From Rhizobium sp. NFR07 (lineage in GTDB: Bacteria; Pseudomonadota; Alphaproteobacteria; Rhizobiales; Rhizobiaceae): a stretch of DNA of 64,000 nucleotides. Where the stretch lies: positions 1-64,000 of the forward strand of contig NZ_FOKM01000007.1 in assembly GCF_900111905.1 (NCBI RefSeq). The letters are read 5' to 3'. Position 1 is the stretch's first letter; the number at the start of each line of letters is the position of its first letter. The notes under the pieces are model-generated. The model saw only the letters and a list, made by a program, of their open reading frames with translations, did no database searches and was not told the origin of the DNA. Shown in pieces: positions 58,428-64,000 of the stretch. Position numbers and translations under genes: made by a program.

Positions 58428-59420
58428 ATGACCATTGCAGCAGACAGTCAGGCCGCGGCTCAGAAGTCGCCCCGTATCCTCCTTATCGATACGCTGCGCG
58501 GCATCGCGCTGATCGCGATGGCCACCTACCATCTCACCTGGGACCTGGAATTTTTCGGCTATCTTGACCCGGGCACGGCGACGCAGGGCTTTTTCCGCAT
58601 CTATGCCCGCTCGATCGCGAGCTCGTTCCTGTTCCTTGCCGGCGTCAGCCTCGTGCTGGCACACGGCCGGACCATCCGCTGGCCTTCGTTCTGGAAGCGT
58701 CTTGCCATCGTGGCCGGCGCGGCGCTGGCGATCAGCGTCGCCACCTATGTCGCCTTCCCGCATGAGTGGATCTATTTCGGCATCCTGCACAATATCGCAG
58801 TGTCGAGCGTCATCGGCCTTCTCTTCCTCAGGCTGCCGCTGACCAGCGGCATTCTGGTGCCGTTGCTGATCGTCGCGGCAATGATCGCCAATGCCAGCAT
58901 CGCGCCTGGCATTCTCTCCTCACCCGCCTTCGACACGCGGTGGTTGAGCTGGCTGGGCTTTGCCGAACTGCCACCGCGCTCCAACGACTACGTGCCGCTG
59001 TTCCCCTGGCTGGCGGCCCTGCTCGCCGGCGTCGCCATCGCCCGTATCGCGCTTGCCCGCGGATGGAATTTCAGGCTGGCGGACATCCAGCGCCGCGATA
59101 CGCTGCTGGCCAAGGCAGGGCGTCACAGCCTGATCGTCTATCTCGTGCACCAGCCGGTTCTGATCGCGCTTGTTTACCTCGCCTCGCTGGTAGCGCCGCC
59201 GCCAGCGGTCGATCCGCGCGAAAGCTACGTCTCGAGCTGTCAGATGAGCTGCGTCAAGGAGGCGGACGAGGCGACCTGCCGGCAATTCTGCGGCTGCACC
59301 GCCGATGCCCTGATCAGCCAGAACCTGATGACGCCGATGCAGAGCGGCACGATCAGCGCGCAGGATGACCGCATTCAGATGATCGCCCAGGAATGCTCGA
59401 TCAGCCTGCCGCAGCAGTGA
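58428..59420 (+). CDS. DUF1624/heparan-alpha-glucosaminide acetyltransferase-like membrane protein
   Basis: The 330-residue membrane protein has about eight helices and the LLIDTLRGIALIAMATYHLTWDLEF start, typical of DUF1624 acyltransferases such as HGSNAT and OpgC-like proteins. The C-terminal tail (about 265-330) is unusual: six Cys (SCQMSC, TCRQFCGC, ECS). It probably modifies a sugar polymer in the envelope. The substrate is unknown. Confidence 0.85.
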   Translation: MTIAADSQAAAQKSPRILLIDTLRGIALIAMATYHLTWDLEFFGYLDPGTATQGFFRIYARSIASSFLFLAGVSLVLAHGRTIRWPSFWKRLAIVAGAALAISVATYVAFPHEWIYFGILHNIAVSSVIGLLFLRLPLTSGILVPLLIVAAMIANASIAPGILSSPAFDTRWLSWLGFAELPPRSNDYVPLFPWLAALLAGVAIARIALARGWNFRLADIQRRDTLLAKAGRHSLIVYLVHQPVLIALVYLASLVAPPPAVDPRESYVSSCQMSCVKEADEATCRQFCGCTADALISQNLMTPMQSGTISAQDDRIQMIAQECSISLPQQ

Positions 59421-59439
59421 TTGCGGGCTAACGCTCGAA

Positions 59440-59589
59440 ATGTTTTACAGGATCTCCGCGGGAGATGCGCTGGTCACGGACGACGATCCGCTGGAACGTA
59501 GGGAGGCGGTCGAGTACTTTTTTCGCTGGCCGAACATGGCCGTTCTCTTCGAGGTCTCTATCTGCAGCAACGGTTTTAAGAAGCAGTGA
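59440..59589 (+). CDS. Possible small protein coupled to the next gene
   Basis: The 49-codon frame begins at ATG 59440 and ends at TGA 59587-59589, which overlaps the GTG start of the next gene (GTGA). The product (MFYRISAGDALVTDDDP at its start) contains RREAVEYFFRWP and is plausible as a protein. No clear ribosome site was seen. It may be a leader peptide or a real small gene. Confidence 0.4.
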   Translation: MFYRISAGDALVTDDDPLERREAVEYFFRWPNMAVLFEVSICSNGFKKQ

Positions 59590-60365
59590 TCATTTTCAAA
59601 CGCCTGCAATGGCCGCTAGTCATAGCCATATTGTTTTCGGTTATTTTTCTGGCGCACAATTCTGGAGCAGAAATGCCGGACGAAAATTACGCCGATATCA
59701 TCGCTTTTGCGTCCGATTTTTCGGGCAATGATACTGCTATCGTTGAAAAGGTTCGGGAGATGGCGGCAAATCCGCCGAGCGATGTGGAGACCGTCGGCTT
59801 TTACGGCGCCGAAGACTATCCGCCGCGTGACCGGCTGTTTCTCGCCACGGTCAGTTTGCTCGACAACACGAAAAAGCTGTACTCGATCGAGGACAAGTAC
59901 ACCTCGGAGATTTTCTTGATCTGGCAGGAGGACGGCGTTCTCAACGAGGACGGCTTGCCCCCGGCTGCCAAGGCCGTCTTCCGGCCCATGCTCGTTGGCG
60001 AGCAGCCTCCAGGACCGATAGAGCGCTATCACGATCTGGTCTGGGAAAAATATGCCGAGGCGACGAAGGAGCTGGAGCACTACATGGCAGATCGCGGTCG
60101 GGTCCTTCTCTCGATAGATGCGACCGATGGCGACACGATGTTGTTTGCACTGGTATCGTCCGAGATTGCCACGCGTTGGCGGGACAGGGCCTTTAGCGAA
60201 CACGAAGGATATCGCGCCGGCGTGCGTTCGCCGATGTGGGACCGTTTCTGGATCTATCTCAATTATTCTACCCGCGGCCTCATGGCGGGCGAGGATCGTA
60301 AAGGTCTTCCTCCCGGCACCCAGGAACGTGTCAATTCGATCCCTTGGGCGAACGGGGCTCCCTGA
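59586..60365 (+). CDS. Hypothetical secreted or membrane-anchored protein
   Basis: The 259-residue protein starts with a membrane helix (about 8-24, LVIAILFSVIFLAHNS), then has an acidic, mainly helical part with repeated aromatic residues (GFYGAEDYPPRDRLF, WDRFWIYLNYS). I recognise no family. The GTG start overlaps a short upstream frame, and AAGAAG precedes it. Confidence 0.55.
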   Translation: MIIFKRLQWPLVIAILFSVIFLAHNSGAEMPDENYADIIAFASDFSGNDTAIVEKVREMAANPPSDVETVGFYGAEDYPPRDRLFLATVSLLDNTKKLYSIEDKYTSEIFLIWQEDGVLNEDGLPPAAKAVFRPMLVGEQPPGPIERYHDLVWEKYAEATKELEHYMADRGRVLLSIDATDGDTMLFALVSSEIATRWRDRAFSEHEGYRAGVRSPMWDRFWIYLNYSTRGLMAGEDRKGLPPGTQERVNSIPWANGAP

Positions 60366-60370
60366 GAAGC

Positions 60371-60757
60371 TCAGGTGCCGACGCCGATTTCGGCGAGACG
60401 TGTCAGGCAGGCTTCCTCGACATTGTCGAGTTCAACGAGCGTCTCGTCGATATCCTTGCGCTTCTGGCGCAGTTCGTCACGCTTCTCGTCGACGCGCTTC
60501 ATCAGCAGCTTGAGTTGGCCGAGTTCGCCAGGCGGTTCCTTGTAGACCTGGATGATTTCGCGGATTTCGGCGATTGTGAAGCCGATACGGCGGCCGCGCA
60601 GAATTTCCAGCAGCAGCCGGCGATCAGCAGCGCGGAAGAGACGCGTACGGCCGCGGCGCTCCGGTTGAAGCAGGCCCTCATCCTCGTAGAAGCGCAGGGT
60701 GCGGGTCGAGACGCCGAATTCCCGGGTGAGTTCGGTAATGCTGTAATATTTATCCAC
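60371..60757 (-). CDS. MerR-family transcriptional regulator
   Basis: The 128-residue protein has a MerR-type HTH (MDKYYSITELTREFGVSTRTLRFYEDEGLL) and a helical dimerisation part (IAEIREIIQVYKEPPGELGQL, then KRVDEKRDELRQKRKD). The RRGRTRLFRAADRR and GFTIAEIRE stretch are like the LiuR group that controls branched-chain amino acid breakdown, but it has no effector-binding Cys pattern of metal sensors. Its target is not clear. It converges with the gene at 59586. Confidence 0.85.
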   Translation of the reverse strand: MDKYYSITELTREFGVSTRTLRFYEDEGLLQPERRGRTRLFRAADRRLLLEILRGRRIGFTIAEIREIIQVYKEPPGELGQLKLLMKRVDEKRDELRQKRKDIDETLVELDNVEEACLTRLAEIGVGT

Positions 60758-60851
60758 GTCTTTATCCTGCTGCTGCGAGCGGGAAAAATAATTGACTTTT
60801 ACGTAACAGTCAAATCATGCAATGGCGGCCTTATCCGGCCTGCCCTCGCTA

Positions 60852-62267
60852 TCAGTGCAGCAGCCAAAGCGTGGCGAGGCCCAGAAAACTGACGAAGCCA
60901 GTCATGTCGGTTATGGCGGTGACGAAAACCGCGGAGGAAACCGCCGGGTCCGTCCCGGCCCTGTCGAGCAGCATCGGGATCATCATGCCGGCCATGGAGG
61001 CGGCGATCATGTTGATGATCATCGCCGAGGCGATCACCATGCCGAGCTGGATATCTCCGAACCACCAGCCCGCGACCGAGCCCACGACGGTGCCGAACAG
61101 CATGCCGTTGATGATGCCGACGCCCGCTTCGCGCCGCACGACGCGCCAGGCATTGTGGATGTCGAGGTCGCGGGTGGCGAGCGCCCTCACGGTAACCGTC
61201 ATGGTCTGGGAGCCGGCATTGCCGCCCATGCCAGCCACGATCGGCATCAGGATCGCAAGCGCCACGATCTCCTCGATCGTTGCTTCGAACAGGCCGATCA
61301 CCGAGGCGGACAGGAAGGCCGTCACGAGATTCACCATCAGCCACGGCACGCGTGAGCGCGACGTATCCTTGACCGAGTCGGAAAGCTCTTCGTCGCCGAC
61401 GCCGGAGAGGCGGCGAAGGTCTTCTTCGGCCTCTTCCTGGATCACGTCGACCACGTCGTCGATGGTCAGCACCCCGACGAGCCGGTCGTTCTCGTCGACG
61501 ACGGCGGCGGAGAGCAAGTCATACTGTTCGAAGATCTGTGCCGCCTCTTCCTGGTCCATGTCGGCCGGGATCGGGTGATTGGTCTCCCGCATGATCGTCT
61601 CGATGCGGATCTGCCGCTTGGTGCGCAGGATCCGGTCGAGGTCGATGACGCCGAGCAGCCGGAAGGTCGGGTCGATGACGAAGATCTGGGAAAAGCTCTC
61701 CGGCAGGTTCTCCTCGTCGCGCAGGTAGTCGATCGTCTGGCCGACGGTCCAGAAGGGCGGCACGGCGACGAATTCCGTCTGCATGCGGCGGCCGGCCGAG
61801 CTTTCCGGATATTCCAGCGCGCGCCTCAGCCGCACCCGTTCGGTAAACGGCAGTTGCGCCAGGATCTCTTCCTGGTCCTGCCGGTCGAGGTCTTCGAGAA
61901 TGTAGACGGCGTCGTCCGAATCGAGATCGCCGATCGCAGCCGCGATCTGCGAGTTCGGCATCTGCTCGACGATCTCGAGGCGGATCGCCTCGTCGACCTC
62001 GGTCAGCGCCGTGAGGTCGAAGTCCTTGCCGAGCAACCGCACCAGTGCCTGGCGCTGCTCGGGCAGGATAGATTCGAGCAGGTCGCCGAGTTCGGATTCG
62101 TGCAGCCTGGCCACGTATTGGCGAAGGTAGAGCACGTCGCGATCGGCGATTGCCGCACCGACTCGCGCCAGGAAATCCGACTTGATCGCACCGTCTTCGG
62201 AATAGATGTCGTGCCCGTCGTCGCCGGCCTTGCTGCGGATGAGGGTGTCGTCCTGGATATCGCTCAT
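60852..62267 (-). CDS. mgtE: Magnesium transporter
   Basis: The 471-residue protein has an N-terminal MgtE_N domain, two CBS domains (about 165-285) with the Mg-sensing linker, and a C-terminal block of five membrane helices with VAGMGGNAGSQTMTVTVRALA. It takes up Mg2+, closed by CBS domains at high Mg2+. The start at 62267 (MSDIQDDTLIRS) is better than the frame's 21 extra residues. Confidence 0.94.
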   Translation of the reverse strand: MSDIQDDTLIRSKAGDDGHDIYSEDGAIKSDFLARVGAAIADRDVLYLRQYVARLHESELGDLLESILPEQRQALVRLLGKDFDLTALTEVDEAIRLEIVEQMPNSQIAAAIGDLDSDDAVYILEDLDRQDQEEILAQLPFTERVRLRRALEYPESSAGRRMQTEFVAVPPFWTVGQTIDYLRDEENLPESFSQIFVIDPTFRLLGVIDLDRILRTKRQIRIETIMRETNHPIPADMDQEEAAQIFEQYDLLSAAVVDENDRLVGVLTIDDVVDVIQEEAEEDLRRLSGVGDEELSDSVKDTSRSRVPWLMVNLVTAFLSASVIGLFEATIEEIVALAILMPIVAGMGGNAGSQTMTVTVRALATRDLDIHNAWRVVRREAGVGIINGMLFGTVVGSVAGWWFGDIQLGMVIASAMIINMIAASMAGMMIPMLLDRAGTDPAVSSAVFVTAITDMTGFVSFLGLATLWLLH

Positions 62268-62441
62268 CAACCGCCCTCGCCTCGCATGCCGGCCGTCACC
62301 GCATGGCAACGGAAAGCATATAGCCAACAATCAGATAGCATGAAAGACTGAAGCGCTCCGATCGGTTCCATCGGATCATCTTTCAGGGCAGCTTTCCAAG
62401 CTCCCGTGAATGTTTCTGCACCAACATGAAGAATGGACGAA

Positions 62442-62933
62442 ATGGCCATCCGCCCGATCCTCAAATACCCTGATCCAGGCCTTTCCCTACCCTGTGAACC
62501 GGTTGCCGAATTCGATGGAGACCTGGCAGCACTTGCGCAGGATCTGCTGGAGACCATGCGCGCGGCGCCGGGCGTGGGGATCACGGCTGCGCACATCGGC
62601 GTCCTGCGTCGGCTCTTCGTCCTCGAACTGTCGCCTGCCGACGGCCCGCTATATTACGTCAATCCGGAAATCCTGAGCCTTGGCGACGAGACGATCCGCC
62701 ACATGGAAGGCAGTGTCTCCATGCCCGGCGCAACCGACGAGGTCGAGCGGCCGCGTCAGCTGCGGGTGCGATATCAGGATCTCGACGGCAATGTCGTCGA
62801 AGAGGATGCGCGAGACTTTCACGCCGTCTGCATCCAGCACGAGATCGACCAGCTGGACGGCATCTTCTGGCTCCGCCGCCTGTCGCGGGTAAAGCGGGAG
62901 AGGCTGGTGCGCAGGTGGCAGAAGGAAAAATAG
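62442..62933 (+). CDS. Peptide-deformylase-like protein lacking metal ligands
   Basis: The 163-residue protein is plainly homologous to peptide deformylase. Motif I reads G44-VGITAAH51 in place of GxGxAAxQ. Motif II reads EGSVS at 89-93, where the zinc/iron Cys is Ser91. Motif III reads HEIDQ at 133-137, so the second His ligand is Gln137. Two of three metal ligands and the motif I Gln are lost, so it should not bind metal normally. Rhizobia carry such a paralogue beside a true def. An active def is presumably elsewhere. ATG 62433 is an alternative start. Confidence 0.88.
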   Translation: MAIRPILKYPDPGLSLPCEPVAEFDGDLAALAQDLLETMRAAPGVGITAAHIGVLRRLFVLELSPADGPLYYVNPEILSLGDETIRHMEGSVSMPGATDEVERPRQLRVRYQDLDGNVVEEDARDFHAVCIQHEIDQLDGIFWLRRLSRVKRERLVRRWQKEK

Positions 62934-62999
62934 TCGCGGGCATAGAACCCCTGCCCCGCTCGTGCGTTGTCCGTCCATGGTTACGAGAGGAGCAAGACC

Positions 63000-63251
63000 A
63001 TGACGGAAACATCCAAGATTGAAGGCAATGACCTTGGTAGTGAAGTCGCAGCCCGCCTGTCGGCGCTTCCGGACGTCGACGTTTCGGCGGTCGAGGCCCG
63101 GCTCGACGGAACGACGGTGGTTCTCGAGGGATCGGTCGATACCGTGTTTTCGGCAAGAAAGGTCGTCTTTGCAGCCGAAACGATCGACGGGGTGCATGAC
63201 GTAGAAAACCATCTGACCCTGACCGGCAAGACGGACGACCGCACCCACTAG
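63000..63251 (+). CDS. BON-domain protein
   Basis: The 83-residue protein is a single BON domain (VAARLSALPDVDVSAVEARLDGTTVVLEGSVDT, VFAAETIDGVHDVENHLTL). BON domains bind membranes or polymers and are linked to osmotic and envelope stress. The ATG at 63000 follows AGAGGAG. A second BON protein follows. Confidence 0.85.
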   Translation: MTETSKIEGNDLGSEVAARLSALPDVDVSAVEARLDGTTVVLEGSVDTVFSARKVVFAAETIDGVHDVENHLTLTGKTDDRTH

Positions 63252-63378
63252 CCGTTTTACGCGATGCTGTCGGCCGGTGCCTGGATTGCCGCCGGACGTT
63301 TCGTCCCAATGAAGATTCTGCCCCAAGTATTTTGCGCTGAGTGAAGGCTCTGCCGAAAGTGAACACAAGGAGGCTGCC

Positions 63379-63876
63379 ATGCCGCTGAAGAAAGGCATAG
63401 ACGACGTTTCCCGCGAAGAGGATTTTCGCGATTTCGATGACCGCAATATCGATGAAGGCTGGCCCTATGCCGATCAGCCCGGCGCCGCGTCAGGCCCGGT
63501 CGACAACGCCGCCTACGGCAATTCCGGCGCCAATACCGAGAAAGACCGCAATCCCGGCTTTCTCCTCGACGATGCCGGCGCCGACGGGCTGGAGGAGCCA
63601 CTGAAAGACAGCCTTCGTCCCGGCACGATGGGACTGGAGGATTCCGACGATCTGGAGGAGCGCATCACCGACACGATCGACGGCCTCGGTATCATCGACA
63701 TGGACCTGATCGACGTCCATGTTGATCGAGGCATTGTCACGGTCGAAGGTGAAGTAGACGACGCGCCAACGGCCCACCAGATCCTGCGCCAAGTGCAGGC
63801 GGTGAAGGGAGTGCGTAAGGTCGTCAATCACCTGCGTCTTGTCGGAGTGGACGGCAGTATCCCCGACGACGACTGA
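63379..63876 (+). CDS. BON-domain protein with acidic N-terminal part
   Basis: The 165-residue protein has an acidic, glycine-rich first half (EEDFRDFDDRNIDEGWPYADQPG) and a C-terminal BON domain (about 90-160) with IDVHVDRGIVTVEGEVDDAPTAHQILRQVQAVKGVRKVVNHLRL. It lies next to the other BON gene on the same strand and may form a stress-related pair with it. No signal peptide is seen in either. Confidence 0.8.
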   Translation: MPLKKGIDDVSREEDFRDFDDRNIDEGWPYADQPGAASGPVDNAAYGNSGANTEKDRNPGFLLDDAGADGLEEPLKDSLRPGTMGLEDSDDLEERITDTIDGLGIIDMDLIDVHVDRGIVTVEGEVDDAPTAHQILRQVQAVKGVRKVVNHLRLVGVDGSIPDDD

Positions 63877-63887
63877 TCTGCCGGGGG

Positions 63888-64000
63888 TTAGTCGACTTCG
63901 ATCGAGATGGTCGGCGGTGTGTGCAGCGTATTGCTGACGGTGCAGATCTCCTCCGCCATCTCGACGATCTGGAAGCGTTCGGCTTCGCTGAAGTCGCCGT
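63888..64000 (-). CDS. OsmC-family protein, C-terminal end only
   Basis: The window cuts this gene. The last 36 residues read FSEAERFQIVEMAEEICTVSNTL, then HTPPTISIEVD before the stop. The Cys followed by SNTL matches the second active cysteine of OsmC/Ohr-type peroxide reductases. It converges with the BON gene. The start lies beyond the right edge. Confidence 0.65.
   Translation of the reverse strand, partial: GDFSEAERFQIVEMAEEICTVSNTLHTPPTISIEVD

Overview
The window is high-GC chromosomal DNA of an alphaproteobacterium, most likely a member of the Rhizobiaceae (Rhizobium/Agrobacterium relatives). This rests on protein families and gene order: dac-tmk-holB-metG-tatD-MBL, trpD-trpC-moaC-moeA, a bathy-phytochrome-like sensor kinase, an arsR-aqpS-arsC operon like that of Sinorhizobium meliloti, and many DUFs typical of rhizobia (DUF1489, DUF2336, DUF599, DUF6074, DUF6428). 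I cannot name a genus. No CRISPR array, rRNA or complete insertion sequence was seen.

Layout. 0-0.1 kb has what looks like an IS21-type element end. 0.15-8.4 kb carries a cupin gene, then a minus-strand operon for replication, translation and cell wall functions (D,D-carboxypeptidase-like, tmk, holB, metG, tatD, MBL hydrolase) preceded by rlpA. 8.85-11.0 kb is a small accessory patch beside tRNA-Ser(UGA), with unknown short genes. 11.1-19.0 kb has a DUF486 membrane protein, a noncoding stretch with two long inverted repeats, then ppiD-trpD-trpC-moaC-moeA and a photolyase. 19.1-25.6 kb holds a PanE-like reductase, two divergent citrate-synthase-like genes (one with a fused DNA-binding domain), and tpiA-secG-pyrG on the minus strand. 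25.8-34.5 kb holds a hydrolase, parE, pdxY, a bacteriophytochrome kinase/receiver hybrid and an AI-2E family transporter. 34.5-42 kb is mostly metabolic and unknown genes ending in thrS. 42.0-45.2 kb is an arsenic resistance cluster. 45.2-49.9 kb holds yidD, a NifU-like scaffold, folE, hisI, a patatin, a CBS protein and a rhomboid. 50-55.5 kb holds PAS, PilZ and LapG-like proteins and a second D,D-carboxypeptidase with a SPOR domain. 55.5-64 kb holds sdaA, membrane proteins, a MerR regulator, mgtE, a peptide-deformylase-like gene, two BON proteins and the end of an OsmC gene.

How genes work together. The ars genes overlap by ATGA junctions and form one operon (sensor repressor, As(III) channel, arsenate reductase, MFS exporter candidate) facing a DUF6428 gene with a vicinal-cysteine tail. 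The PilZ, PAS and LapG-like genes suggest surface or biofilm control. tmk and holB overlap and serve DNA replication. trpD-trpC and moaC-moeA are packed head to tail.

The most interesting points are the HTH-citrate synthase with its divergent partner and a shared perfect palindrome; two enzyme homologues that lack catalytic residues (a D,D-carboxypeptidase without SxN and KTG, and a peptide deformylase without two metal ligands); a 33-bp tandem dyad repeat before the LapG-like gene; paired long inverted repeats before ppiD; and the ars/DUF6428 cluster.
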